A stretch of DNA of 64,000 nt from Paenibacillus selenitireducens (GCF_002021565.1 NZ_MSZX01000020.1:27-64026), one strand, 5' to 3'; counted from the stretch's first letter, positions 19,057 to 27,905 are shown. Made by a program: numbers and translations. The notes: generated by a model not told the origin, from the letters alone.

Positions 19057-20408
19057 CCCGCTTTTTTCTCCGTTTCAGCTTGCATCACCACAGGCATGGA
19101 ATGAATGTGATTATTTAATGCTTGAAGCTTCGTTGCAAGTGCGCTGTATTGCGATTTTGACAAGGGAAGTTTATGTTCATGAAGCGTCTTTTCAACCGGC
19201 AGGACGACGTATTTACGTTGGTTTCCCGTGCCGGTTTTTTGTACCCATGTGGGCAAGGCTGTAACGTCAGTAATATCAATCGCACCCGATGGAAATGTCT
19301 TGCGTATGGTCGCGTTAAAGATCACGCCATAATCGGTGTATTCATCTTTCTGATTCGAAATGAAATTACCCATGGAATAAATAATATAACCTTTACGTGT
19401 TGTTCCATCCAACTGCGTTACATGGACCTCTTCGAGAGGTTGAACCACATGGGTATGAGAGCCAAGGATGATATCTGCGCCTGCTTCGATCAGCGAGCGG
19501 GCTAATTGTTGTTGACGCGCACTCGGCTCCCGTTGATATTCGATACCGAAATGGAGTGCAATAACCACAACATCTGCTCCGGCATCGCGTAGAGATTGGA
19601 TATCTCGTTTCATTTGAATCGGATTGATGAGGGAAATAAGATAGGATTTATCGGCAGGAACGGTAATGCCATTCGTACCGTAGGTATATGCAAGAATCCC
19701 CATCTGAATGTCGTTCTTCGTGATGATCGTCAGTTCATTGGCTTCGGCTTGGGAGGCAGCGGTTCCTTTGGTGGTCAGCCCTTGTTCTTTCAATCGCTTT
19801 AAAGTACGAATGACGCCGATTTCCTTGCGGTCTAAGGCATGATTGTTGGCCGTGCTTACAATGTTGAACCCCGCATACTTTAAAGCCGCAGCGACCTCAG
19901 CAGGGGCGTTAAACATCGGAAATCCTGAATACCTTAGATCTGCTCCCGCAATCGGGGTTTCTAAATTAGCCCAGACGAAGTCCCCTTGCGTCAATAACGG
20001 CTTAACCTGTGTAAAAAATGGATTAAAGTTATAAGTGCCTTTTGCTTTATTGTAGTAAGATGGCAATTGCGGCATGTGCATCATGATATCCCCTACAGCG
20101 ACGAGCTTGGCTTCCTTCGTGTAAGTTTCAATAGGATGTTCTACAGGGGGTGTCGCAGGCTCGGTGCTTGAATCGAACGCAGGACCAGATTCGGAAGGGT
20201 CTGTGACGGGTTGTTGCACGTTCTGTGCCACCGCATCTGTTGATTCATTTTTCGGACTCGTAGGAACGATCGTACTTGGTTGTGCATCCACAGGCTGTGC
20301 ATCTTGTTTGTTATGCTGGCAACTAGCCAGAAGAAAGCTGCAGCTTATGAAGAAAAAAAGAAGCGCAAGTTGAGCCTTGCGCCTATAAATCGGATTTTGA
20401 TTGAACAT
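19053..20408 (-). CDS. CapA-family metallophosphatase-like lipoprotein
   Basis: Surface lipoprotein of about 451 residues. The signal sequence ends in the lipobox LLASC, followed by a Pro/Ser/Thr-rich linker of ~80 residues, then a CapA/PGA_cap domain with AVGDIMMH, VWANLETPI, TANNHALDR and LGSHTHVVQ. The family includes the poly-gamma-glutamate CapA protein but most members have no known substrate. ATG at 20408 is preferred over GTG at 20417 because of GGAG spacing. Its start overlaps the end of the RluA gene, suggesting coupling with it. Confidence 0.85.
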   Translation of the reverse strand: MFNQNPIYRRKAQLALLFFFISCSFLLASCQHNKQDAQPVDAQPSTIVPTSPKNESTDAVAQNVQQPVTDPSESGPAFDSSTEPATPPVEHPIETYTKEAKLVAVGDIMMHMPQLPSYYNKAKGTYNFNPFFTQVKPLLTQGDFVWANLETPIAGADLRYSGFPMFNAPAEVAAALKYAGFNIVSTANNHALDRKEIGVIRTLKRLKEQGLTTKGTAASQAEANELTIITKNDIQMGILAYTYGTNGITVPADKSYLISLINPIQMKRDIQSLRDAGADVVVIALHFGIEYQREPSARQQQLARSLIEAGADIILGSHTHVVQPLEEVHVTQLDGTTRKGYIIYSMGNFISNQKDEYTDYGVIFNATIRKTFPSGAIDITDVTALPTWVQKTGTGNQRKYVVLPVEKTLHEHKLPLSKSQYSALATKLQALNNHIHSMPVVMQAETEKKAG

Positions 20409-21087
20409 GTAATTCACTCCATATATTCCAAGGATACATGTCAGGAGGTAGGGAATGAAACAACAAGGACTCTTTGGTTACAGGATGCGGGAATCCAAGC
20501 TCAAAGGACCAGAGTGCAATTTGTTGGCCAGCTTTGTTGACATGTGCCCCATATTTTTGATCTCCGAAGAGCGGGCAGCCGATCGCATTCATTTGAACGC
20601 GAATTTGATGAGGTCGTCCTGTATGCAGGACAACGCGTACAAGACTCATACCGTCAGCTTGTTCAAGCACGTGGTATTCAAGAATAGCTTCCTTCGCATC
20701 CCGTGTACCTTTCGGTACGACAGACACGATATTCGTCCGTACATCTTTAAGGAGATGATGAACAAGCTTCCCATGAGTGGTCGGAGGATGTCCATGCACG
20801 ACGGCAATATATTCTTTGTGTAAGGTTCGACTGCGTACGGTCTCAGAGAGGCGAGACGCAGCCTTGGATGTTTTGGCGAAGACCATGGCTCCGCCAACAG
20901 GCCGATCCAAACGATGAACAAGCCCGAGATAGACGTTCCCTGGCTTATTATAGCGAACTTTAATGTCTTCTTTAAGAATCGTTAGCATGTCAGGATCGCC
21001 GGTTGCATCCTCTTGCGAGGGGATGTTCACCGGCTTTTCTACGACAAGTACATGATTGTCTTCAAATAGAATATGCACAGGCTTCAA
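20383..21087 (-). CDS. RluA-family RNA pseudouridine synthase
   Basis: Pseudouridine synthase of 234 residues, modifying uridines in rRNA or tRNA. The catalytic aspartate is in LVHRLDRPVGG, and GRPHQIRVQMNAIGCPLFGD is the second conserved block. No N-terminal S4 RNA-binding domain is present, so it is a short, RluA-like form; the target uridine cannot be told from sequence. It is three bases from the upstream methyltransferase stop, so both are likely one minus-strand transcript of RNA-modification genes. Confidence 0.9.
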   Translation of the reverse strand: MKPVHILFEDNHVLVVEKPVNIPSQEDATGDPDMLTILKEDIKVRYNKPGNVYLGLVHRLDRPVGGAMVFAKTSKAASRLSETVRSRTLHKEYIAVVHGHPPTTHGKLVHHLLKDVRTNIVSVVPKGTRDAKEAILEYHVLEQADGMSLVRVVLHTGRPHQIRVQMNAIGCPLFGDQKYGAHVNKAGQQIALWSFELGFPHPVTKESLLFHSLPPDMYPWNIWSELHVQSKSDL

Positions 21088-21090
21088 GAT

Positions 21091-21954
21091 TTAAGCCTCC
21101 CAACGACCTAAAATTCCGCAAGGCAAGTTGAGACCAGAGTTCGTAATCGGAATGCCAACCTCGCCGGAAGTAATGGAGCCGCCGAAGCGTTCTTTCATGG
21201 TCATGCTTAATAGATTGTGCAATACCGTAGGGGATAGCCCTGTTGTATACGAATTGATTTGAACGAAGAGAGGGTTGTCCGTCATAATGCGTGTACAGGA
21301 CTGTAGGAAAGGATAGAGGTTATCTTCTAACTTCCACATTTCCCCGTTCGGTCCACGACCGTAAGAAGGAGGGTCCATAATAATCGCATCATATTTATTG
21401 CCGCGGCGTTCTTCACGTTGAACAAATTTAAATACATCATCCGTAATGAAGCGCACGGGGCGGTCCCCAAGTCCTGAGAGATGAACATTTTCTTTAGCCC
21501 ATTGTACCATTCCTTTGGCCGCATCGACGTGGCACACTTCGGCACCCGCATAAGCACAAGCCACCGTAGCACCACCTGTATAAGCGAACAGGTTTAATAC
21601 TTTAATGGGACGATTTGCTTGTTGGATTTTATTCATCATCCAACGCCAGTTCACCGCTTGCTCGGGAAATAGTCCCGTGTGTTTGAAGCTGGTAGGTTTG
21701 ATATAGAAAGATAATTTATCGAACGAAATCGTCCAGCGCTCAGGAATTTCTTTTTTCCAATCCCATTGTCCGCCGCCGGATGAACTGCGATGATAATGTC
21801 CGTGTACTTGTTTCCACTGATGTGTCTCATTCTCTAATGGCCAAATAATTTGTGGATCTGGACGACGTAGGATAATATCCCCCCAACGTTCCAGCTTCTC
21901 GCCGCCGCCGGTGTCAATAAGTTCGTAATCTTGCCATTCATTTGCTAAATGCAT
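21091..21954 (-). CDS. Class I SAM-dependent methyltransferase, RlmI/RlmK-like
   Basis: Methyltransferase of 287 residues. The SAM site reads VLNLFAYTGGATVACA, VCHVDAAKGMVQWAKEN follows, and DPPSYGRG is the catalytic/NPPY-type motif. The sequence resembles the C-terminal domain of 23S rRNA cytosine methyltransferase RlmI but lacks its PUA domain. The substrate is probably RNA. It is followed immediately by the pseudouridine synthase gene. Confidence 0.82.
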   Translation of the reverse strand: MHLANEWQDYELIDTGGGEKLERWGDIILRRPDPQIIWPLENETHQWKQVHGHYHRSSSGGGQWDWKKEIPERWTISFDKLSFYIKPTSFKHTGLFPEQAVNWRWMMNKIQQANRPIKVLNLFAYTGGATVACAYAGAEVCHVDAAKGMVQWAKENVHLSGLGDRPVRFITDDVFKFVQREERRGNKYDAIIMDPPSYGRGPNGEMWKLEDNLYPFLQSCTRIMTDNPLFVQINSYTTGLSPTVLHNLLSMTMKERFGGSITSGEVGIPITNSGLNLPCGILGRWEA

Positions 21955-22001
21955 GCTGTAATTCCCATCCTTCAGTTTCTAGTATCCTTGCTGTGTGATG
22001 A

Positions 22002-22709
22002 TTATGATATTTCGCTATTGAACTTGTAGCCTACGCCGCGTACCGTAATAACATACGTCGGATTCGCCGGATCAGGTTCAATTTTTTTGCGCAAGTTGCT
22101 GATATGTACCATTAATGTCCGTGTATCTCCGAAACTTTCGGAACCCCAGATATGTTGAAAAAGGTGATCAATCTTTACGACCGTATTTGGCGTCTGAGCC
22201 AAGTAGACGAGTAAATCGAATTCCTTCGTCGAGAGGGATACGACACGGTCTTGTTGTCGAACAGAGCGACTCGAGAGGTCAATTTCCAAGTGTGGGAATG
22301 AAAGAAGCTGTTGGGGTTGACGCTCCCGGTTAATATATGGAAATCGATTGCGCCGTAATTGCGCTTTGACGCGAGCGACAAGCTGACTTGGACTGAATGG
22401 CTTGCTGATATAGTCATCGCCGCCAACCGTTAATCCAAGAATAACGTCATTGTCTTCGCTTTTACAGCTTAGAAAAATAATCGGCACCATAGAGTGCTTA
22501 CGAATTTCTTTGCACACTTCAATGCCGTTCATGTCCTCCAGCAGAATATCCAATATAATTAAATCCAATTCGGATTCAGCGGCAATCTGTAACGCATCTT
22601 CGCTGCGATGAGCGATTTGAACATGGAAACCTTCCCTCTTCAAATACAAAGAGATTAGCTCCGTTATTTCGACTTCGTCATCGACGACAAGAATATTCAT
22701 AGGACCCAC
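22002..22709 (-). CDS. OmpR-family response regulator
   Basis: Regulator of 235 residues: a receiver domain with the acidic pair VVDDE, phospho-aspartate in LIILDILLEDMNG and lysine in YISKPFSPS, then a winged-helix DNA-binding domain (about 130-235) with STKEFDLLVYLAQTPN and RTLMVHISNLRKKIE. The GTG at 22709 lies 8 bases after GGAGG; an ATG three codons downstream is a less good fit. It is divergent from the histidine kinase gene that follows and is its likely partner. Confidence 0.9.
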   Translation of the reverse strand: MGPMNILVVDDEVEITELISLYLKREGFHVQIAHRSEDALQIAAESELDLIILDILLEDMNGIEVCKEIRKHSMVPIIFLSCKSEDNDVILGLTVGGDDYISKPFSPSQLVARVKAQLRRNRFPYINRERQPQQLLSFPHLEIDLSSRSVRQQDRVVSLSTKEFDLLVYLAQTPNTVVKIDHLFQHIWGSESFGDTRTLMVHISNLRKKIEPDPANPTYVITVRGVGYKFNSEIS

Positions 22710-22877
22710 TTACTACACCTCCGCAAAGAACATTATAGCGAATTGTGCAGCTTGAAGGCAATGAAAACGTGAAAAATCGTATAATTTGTGGAAGATTAGG
22801 AGATATATTGATCTTTTTATAGTATCGCCACCAGGACTCTTTTCTTATACAATAGGAAAATATAGGAGGGGAATGGG

Positions 22878-24941
22878 ATCAAACGTTATCTAGGGTATAT
22901 CATATTAACTGCGATCATCGGGCTTTTGGGGTGGTTGAGCTTTCAAGATCGACAGACATCTGAGTTTCCTCTTGCGCAACAAGGGATATTAGACCTACGC
23001 AGCTGGGATTTTGGGGAACAAGGGACCGTGATGCTTCAGGGGAAATGGGAGTTTGCCTGGTCTCAATTACTTCAACCAAGCGATTTCATGACGAAGACAG
23101 CTGCAAATTTTATACAAGTTCCCGGTTCATGGATGTATCATGGAGACAAAACACCCTCAAGCGGTTATGCTACATATCGTCTTTCCATACAACATCGACC
23201 AGAAGATCGAATCTTCGCGATCCGTGTGCCCAATATATTAACCGCTTATCGGATGTATTTGAACGGTACGCTCGTACAATCCGTCGGTAAGGTAGGGACC
23301 TCGTCCGATGAAGCGATTCCGGAGCAAATGCCAAGGCTAGTCTTTATGGATGGTAATCGTGAGATGGACGAGCTTGTGATTCAAGTATCTAACTTTGATC
23401 ACCGGCGAGGGGGGATATGGAAAGAATTCGAATACGGTCATAGTGACCAAATTATACAGCATCAATTTATTCATTCATCGAAGGATATGTTGATTCTGGG
23501 TATGATCGTGATGATGGCAGGATATCATTTGCGGTTGTTCCTGTTGCGGAGACAAGAGCGAGCAGCGTTGTATTTTGGCCTTGTCGGTCTGTTTATCGGA
23601 CTACGGATGTTTGCCGTAGGCGATTGCTTTCTCGTGCAGTGGTTTATTGGGGTGACTTGGAGCCAATCCTTACAAGCTGAATATATATGTCTTGCGTTAG
23701 GTTCACTATTTGGAATCTTATATATTAGTGAGATGTTTCCGAAGGAGGCGTATCCTCGGATCAAAAAAGCATTAATGTATACTGCCCTACTACTCGCTAT
23801 CTTCGTTGTATTGACAGAGCCGATTGTGTTTACAAAGTATGTATATATCTATCAGGCCCATCTGGTCTTTACAGCGGTTTTGAGTATTATTGTATTAATT
23901 CGAGCGTTTCATCATCGACGTTCCAATGCGGGTCTCGCGTTGGTTGGGATTTTGGTATTTGGGATTACGATTGCGAACGATGTCCTTTTTTACAATGAGG
24001 TTTGGTATACCGGGGATATCTCACAATATGGGCTATTAGTATTTGTTATTATCCAGTCGATGATCATTTCCGATCGATTTACAAGAGCTATGCATGAGGT
24101 AGAGCATGTATCTTTCAAGTTACGTGAGCTGAACAATACCCTTGAGACGCGGATTCAGGATCGTACGCTGGAACTGCGGGAAATGAATGCTGACTTGGAG
24201 AAGACGAATCACGAAATGGAGCGTATGGAAGAATCCCGGCGTCGGCTGTTAACGAATATTTCACATGATTTGCGAACGCCGATGACGCTAATTCAAGGGT
24301 ATCTTGAGGCCCTTCGTGATGATATCATTACAGATCCTATGGAACGCAAAGATTATATACAATTGATGTTAAGGAAAATCACAGGTTTAAATCATTTAAT
24401 CTCCGATGTCTTCGAGCTGGCTAAATTGGAAGCGGGACAAGTATCCATTGAACGCAAGGAAATCCAGATCGAAGAGTTGATCGAATACATAGAAGACGGC
24501 TATGAGTTTGAAGTGAAAAATCGAGGCTTAAACTTCTATTGCACATATCCATTAGAATGGACAACATGCGACCGGAAATTGTTCCTTCAGGTGGATTTGG
24601 ATCGCATGTTCCAAGTGTTTAACAATCTCGTGTATAACGCGGTGAAATTTACACCGATTGGCGGAGATATTCGTATACATTTTTGCTATTTGGAAGCGGA
24701 GCAGAGCATTCGGATTGAAATCGCTGATACGGGTATCGGATTATCGGAGGAAGAAATCACAAGGGTCTTTGAACGATTCTATAAAAAAGACTATTCACGA
24801 AATTCAACGGGTGGGGGAAGCGGGATTGGTCTGACCATCGCCAAAGAAATTATAGAGTCCCATCATGGTGCCATTTGGGTGGAGAGTGAATTGGGACAAG
24901 GTTGTCATTTTTATATTACGTTACCGGCTTTTTTACGATAA
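22878..24941 (+). CDS. Sensor histidine kinase with 7TMR-DISM-type sensor
   Basis: Membrane kinase of up to 687 residues. It has an N-terminal signal helix, an extracellular beta-rich domain (about 30-200; QGKWEF, VPGSWM, GYATYRLSI as in 7TMR-DISMED2), seven hydrophobic helices (about 200-410), a coiled coil, HisKA with phosphoacceptor HDLRTP, and HATPase_c with NLVYNAVKFT, DTGIGL and GGGSGIGLTIAKEI. The first canonical in-frame start is TTG 22926, which has no ribosome binding site and cuts the signal helix. AGGAGG at 22864 points to the ATC at 22878, giving IKRYLGYIIL as a normal signal anchor. Either a rare ATC start or a small sequence change is implied. Confidence 0.85.
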   Translation: MKRYLGYIILTAIIGLLGWLSFQDRQTSEFPLAQQGILDLRSWDFGEQGTVMLQGKWEFAWSQLLQPSDFMTKTAANFIQVPGSWMYHGDKTPSSGYATYRLSIQHRPEDRIFAIRVPNILTAYRMYLNGTLVQSVGKVGTSSDEAIPEQMPRLVFMDGNREMDELVIQVSNFDHRRGGIWKEFEYGHSDQIIQHQFIHSSKDMLILGMIVMMAGYHLRLFLLRRQERAALYFGLVGLFIGLRMFAVGDCFLVQWFIGVTWSQSLQAEYICLALGSLFGILYISEMFPKEAYPRIKKALMYTALLLAIFVVLTEPIVFTKYVYIYQAHLVFTAVLSIIVLIRAFHHRRSNAGLALVGILVFGITIANDVLFYNEVWYTGDISQYGLLVFVIIQSMIISDRFTRAMHEVEHVSFKLRELNNTLETRIQDRTLELREMNADLEKTNHEMERMEESRRRLLTNISHDLRTPMTLIQGYLEALRDDIITDPMERKDYIQLMLRKITGLNHLISDVFELAKLEAGQVSIERKEIQIEELIEYIEDGYEFEVKNRGLNFYCTYPLEWTTCDRKLFLQVDLDRMFQVFNNLVYNAVKFTPIGGDIRIHFCYLEAEQSIRIEIADTGIGLSEEEITRVFERFYKKDYSRNSTGGGSGIGLTIAKEIIESHHGAIWVESELGQGCHFYITLPAFLR

Positions 24942-24958
24942 AAGATCATGTCTTTATA

Positions 24959-25285
24959 TTATATTGCGGAATTATTGCTTTGCTTTAAAACATCTAACAT
25001 AAGATTAATGGTGTTCTTTCGTTTCGTATGGTCCATCGTATTTAGCATGTTCATTATTTCTTGCGTATCTTGGGAGGTCGAAGCGAATGCGTCTCCGCCA
25101 ACAATATAATCTAATGAAACTTCGAAAAAAGTGGAAAGCTTAAGCAGTGTTTCATACACGGGTTGACGGTTATTGATCTCATAATGACTGTAGGCCGAGC
25201 GAGTAATACCAATGGTTCGTGCGACTTCTTCTTGCGAAATATTTCGTTGTAGTCGTAGCTGCTTTAAACGTTCACCCATTGTCAT
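24959..25285 (-). CDS. XRE-family (Cro/CI-type) transcriptional regulator
   Basis: DNA-binding protein of 108 residues with an N-terminal helix-turn-helix: ERLKQLRLQRNISQEEVARTIGITRSAYSHYE, followed by a dimerisation-like helical tail. The ATG at 25285 has AAGGAG 10 bases upstream; a longer reading frame to 25342 has no such site. It ends 18 bases from the convergent histidine kinase gene. Similar to SinR/phage-type repressors found alone in Paenibacillus genomes; target unknown. Confidence 0.85.
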   Translation of the reverse strand: MTMGERLKQLRLQRNISQEEVARTIGITRSAYSHYEINNRQPVYETLLKLSTFFEVSLDYIVGGDAFASTSQDTQEIMNMLNTMDHTKRKNTINLMLDVLKQSNNSAI

Positions 25286-25615
25286 TTTTAGTGGACTCCT
25301 TAAAAAAGAATGGTAATGGTTTCGACTTCTAGTATGATCCAATCGTAAAACATACTACTAATAGTAATTTATGATACAAATTGTATCATGTCAAGTGTAA
25401 ATTCATAGATTGTGTAAAATTTAAGATTTAAAGTTACGAATTGTATCTAAAAAGAGATCTCCCGTGGGAGATCTCAGCGTGTCGAGAAAGTCCTGCAGAC
25501 TTTTCGGCACTTTATTTTTTATAGGGTTAGCGATAGCCCAATTTATTTAGGTCAAGTATCACTAATCATGTGTAGACATAATATGAATTAAGCAAAAGAC
25601 GAAAGGAGAAAATCA
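25286..25615. other. Intergenic region with two hairpins
   Basis: About 330 bases without a gene. The first part is A+T-rich and should carry the XRE promoter. It then holds the palindrome described separately at 25449-25477, a second imperfect hairpin at about 25477-25510 (GTGTCGAGAAAGTC against GACTTTTCGGCAC) with a T run after it, and the promoter region of the His-rich protein gene. Confidence 0.5.
25449..25477 (-). repeat. Left copy of an inverted terminator-like repeat
   Basis: Left copy: five A's, then GAGATCTCC-CGT-GGGAGATCTC and AG. Read on the minus strand it is a strong hairpin followed by T's. The right copy at 25966-25994 has the same 14 and 12 outer bases in inverted orientation and differs only in the 3-base loop. 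Together they bracket the His-rich gene. They may be a pair of outward-facing terminators from a repeated terminator family, or the ends of a small cassette. Confidence 0.65.
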
Positions 25616-25813
25616 ATGAATCAAGAAAAGTATAGCATTCAAGGATCTCAACAAAGGGATCCCGATCCACAATCTTATTCACATCATGGTCATGAACATA
25701 TGCAACCCCATTATCATGCCCATGGAACCTCACATGGTCATCACATGGTCCATCATCACCATCATTATCATTATCATTACATGATGAGAGATCAAAATAC
25801 TCCTCAAAGTTAG
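25616..25813 (+). CDS. Histidine-rich mini-protein, probable metal binder
   Basis: A 65-residue protein with about 20 histidines, concentrated in residues 22-55 (HHGHEHMQPHYHAHG, then HGHHMVHHHHHYHYHY), with tyrosine and methionine between them. It has no signal peptide or membrane helix. AAAGGAG precedes the ATG, so it is likely translated. His-rich proteins of this kind bind Ni2+, Zn2+ or Cu2+ as stores or chaperones; that role is inferred from composition only. It is not adjacent to a recognisable metal transporter or urease/hydrogenase gene. Confidence 0.7.
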   Translation: MNQEKYSIQGSQQRDPDPQSYSHHGHEHMQPHYHAHGTSHGHHMVHHHHHYHYHYMMRDQNTPQS

Positions 25814-25965
25814 TATTAAAAATGATAACAGGTAAGAAGAGTTACGCCCGGTTCAACGCAGCATTCATGCAGCCGCGCGTGTCATTTTCGCCTTTTTCTA
25901 TGGTTTACCTCATCTTATAGTTCGTTTTTTTACGGATTTGCAAAAAGTTAGGGTTTCACAACCGC

Positions 25966-25994
25966 CTGAGATCTCCCGTAGGAGATCTCTTTTT
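25966..25994 (+). terminator. Terminator after the His-rich gene; right copy of the inverted repeat
   Basis: GAGATCTCC-CGTA-GGAGATCTC followed by five T's is a good terminator on the plus strand. It is an inverted copy of the hairpin at 25449-25477 (see that entry). Between 25814 and 25965 no gene was seen. Confidence 0.75.
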
Positions 25995-26003
25995 GTTCGT
26001 GTA

Positions 26004-26591
26004 TTAAAGCTTCTTGCCGAGGACATGAGACAAAGGAATGAATCCAATCTCGCGACTATCCTTGCTATGATTTCGATTATCGCCCATGACAAAAATATGA
26101 TCCTCGGGAACGGTGTAGGACTGCTCCGACGTGTAGAGCATCGTTTCTTTGAGGTAAGGCTCATTCAACTCTTCGCCATTCCGGTACACATGATGATTCT
26201 TGAATTCTAGCGTGTCGCCGGGTTTACCGATGACGCGTTTGATATAGAAAATTTCTTGATCGGATTGATGTGTCACGAAATTAAAGAAAGGATTGTCGAG
26301 CAATTCGTCTTTAAATGTTCGTACACGATCTACGCGACTATCAATGACAACAATATCGCCATAATTCGGCGTAATCGAGAAGGTATGTGTCCATTTTAAT
26401 ATGAATAGTCGTTCAGAATTCGCAAGCGTCGGCTCCATCGAGTGACCAGACACTTTAGTCGGTTGAATGATATACGTGCAAATGAGTAGTGCGAGTACAA
26501 AGGATACCGCTAAGGAAAGTACCCAACGTGAAGCTTCTTGTAAGATGCGGATAACGACGCAACTCCTTCCGAAAAATGTCCTATATCTCAT
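26004..26591 (-). CDS. Type I signal peptidase
   Basis: Membrane serine protease that removes signal peptides on the outer face of the membrane. It has one N-terminal membrane helix (WVLSLAVSFVLALLICTYII), the catalytic serine in SGHSMEPTL and the lysine in YIKRVIGKPGD; VMGDNRNHSKDSR is the C-terminal conserved box. The ATG at 26591 lacks a ribosome binding site. A strong GGAAGGAG sits inside the frame at about 26563-26570 and points to non-canonical codons (GTC 26558, GTT 26555, ATC 26552), so the exact start is uncertain; the shortest form would be 182 residues. Confidence 0.9.
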   Translation of the reverse strand: MRYRTFFGRSCVVIRILQEASRWVLSLAVSFVLALLICTYIIQPTKVSGHSMEPTLANSERLFILKWTHTFSITPNYGDIVVIDSRVDRVRTFKDELLDNPFFNFVTHQSDQEIFYIKRVIGKPGDTLEFKNHHVYRNGEELNEPYLKETMLYTSEQSYTVPEDHIFVMGDNRNHSKDSREIGFIPLSHVLGKKL

Positions 26592-26640
26592 ACGTTCCAG
26601 TAGCCAAATAAGTTTCTCATAAAATTTTTTGCAGGTCTAC

Positions 26641-26694
26641 TTGTAAACGGAGGAGAACGACGTTATAATTCAAATGAAAATGATTATCATTATC
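26641..26694 (+). promoter_or_regulatory. Promoter with Fur box for the flavodoxin gene
   Basis: A -35-like TTGTAA at 26641, 17 bases, then TATAAT at 26664. Directly downstream, 26676-26694 reads GAAAATGATTATCATTATC, one mismatch from the 19-bp Fur consensus GATAATGATTATCATTATC. Fur with iron would block this promoter, so the flavodoxin should be made under iron limitation. Confidence 0.85.
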
Positions 26695-26732
26695 ATAGTT
26701 GAATATTAAAGTGATTGGAAGGAGATAGCGTG

Positions 26733-27170
26733 ATGAATAAATTGATTATGATATTTGCTAGTATGTCGGGGAACACGGAAGAGATGGCACTGGCCGTTGA
26801 GAAAGGGTTACGGGAAGGGAACGCTGACGTTACGGTGAAAGAGGTTTTCGATGCGAATGCATCCGAGCTGCTGGAATATGACGGGATCGTCCTGGGTGCC
26901 TATACATGGGGCGACGGTGAATTGCCGGATGAATTCCTAGATTTCTATGAAGAAATGGATGAGCTCGATTTAAGCGGGAAAAAAGCGGTTGTCTTTGGTT
27001 CTTGCGATTCAGGTTATCCGGCATATGGCGCAGCCGTAGATCTTCTTATCGATAAATTGAAAGAGCGCGGCGCAAGCGTCGTCGCGGATGGGTTAAAAGT
27101 AGAGTTGAGTCCATCAGAGGCAGAAAAGGAACAATGCAGGGAATTAGGCCGCAGCTTGTTTCGTTCATAA
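26733..27170 (+). CDS. Flavodoxin, iron-limitation type
   Basis: Short-chain flavodoxin of 145 residues that carries FMN and replaces ferredoxin in electron transfer when iron is scarce. The phosphate-binding loop is FASMSGNTEEMA near the N-terminus and the FMN-contacting loops are LGAYTWGDGELPDEF and FGSCDSGYP. The ATG at 26733 follows GGAAGGAG; an in-frame start at 26715 would put this site inside the gene. A Fur box overlaps its promoter, as for ykuNP in B. subtilis. Confidence 0.92.
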   Translation: MNKLIMIFASMSGNTEEMALAVEKGLREGNADVTVKEVFDANASELLEYDGIVLGAYTWGDGELPDEFLDFYEEMDELDLSGKKAVVFGSCDSGYPAYGAAVDLLIDKLKERGASVVADGLKVELSPSEAEKEQCRELGRSLFRS

Positions 27171-27186
27171 TTGGAGGGATATCGAC

Positions 27187-27900
27187 GTGATGTATCATGA
27201 AATGGAAGTCGAGCCATCATCCTCTTGTCCTGTTATTCATGAACGTGCACTCGAACAATATATTCGCTGCCCATGCTGCTATCACAGACTACGGAATGCC
27301 GAGCATCGGATGAAATGGAGCTGGAAGGAACACGTGGAGCAGTGCGTTCAAGAAATATTGAATGACTTTTTCACGCTGCCCATGAATTCACGAACGAGTT
27401 CCGTGATCCAACGGATCATGGAGCGAAGATGGACAGCAAAGACGTTCGGTTTTGAATCAGAGGAGCAGCATCAATCCGTGAAACATGTCATCACAGCGCA
27501 TCTCCTCATGTTATTGGATGCGGAGGGCTGGAGCGAACAACCTATGTTTTTGCTTCAAGATATGTCCATTTATATCGAGGAGCTGAATACGCAATTACAG
27601 ATGATGTTCCATGTCATTGAGTGGTACGGTTCGTCAGACCATCCTTCCTATATCATCAAAAAATGGTTTATACACGATGAACCTCACGTCATTAAATCAT
27701 ACTTACATTTGTGTCTGGTATTCGCTTACCACACGTTCGGAATGATGCCTGCCCGTATGGAAGTCGTCACGCTGCTAACAGGAAAATCGTATATCATCTC
27801 TCCAGCGTTGGATGATATCGCTCGCTCCATGGACTACATACAACTCGTCGGCGAGTTAATGCAAGAGAACGAAAACGAACTACGTTCGTTGAAGCAGTAA
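27187..27900 (+). CDS. Hypothetical protein with an N-terminal CxxC motif
   Basis: Unrecognised cytosolic protein of 237 residues. Near the N-terminus it has YIRCPCCYHRL, reminiscent of the RCP..Y entry motif of RecB/Cas4-type nuclease domains, but I see no matching downstream catalytic D-ExK residues, so this is not claimed. The rest is helical with no membrane segments. A GTG at 27187 or ATG at 27190 follows GGAGGG. It starts 16 bases after the flavodoxin gene, so it may share the Fur-controlled transcript. Confidence 0.6.
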   Translation: MMYHEMEVEPSSSCPVIHERALEQYIRCPCCYHRLRNAEHRMKWSWKEHVEQCVQEILNDFFTLPMNSRTSSVIQRIMERRWTAKTFGFESEEQHQSVKHVITAHLLMLLDAEGWSEQPMFLLQDMSIYIEELNTQLQMMFHVIEWYGSSDHPSYIIKKWFIHDEPHVIKSYLHLCLVFAYHTFGMMPARMEVVTLLTGKSYIISPALDDIARSMDYIQLVGELMQENENELRSLKQ

Positions 27901-27905
27901 GGATG

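Noticed and set aside
20280-20540. Open frames opposite the CapA and RluA genes
   Set aside because: They are antisense shadows of well-supported genes and lack ribosome binding sites.
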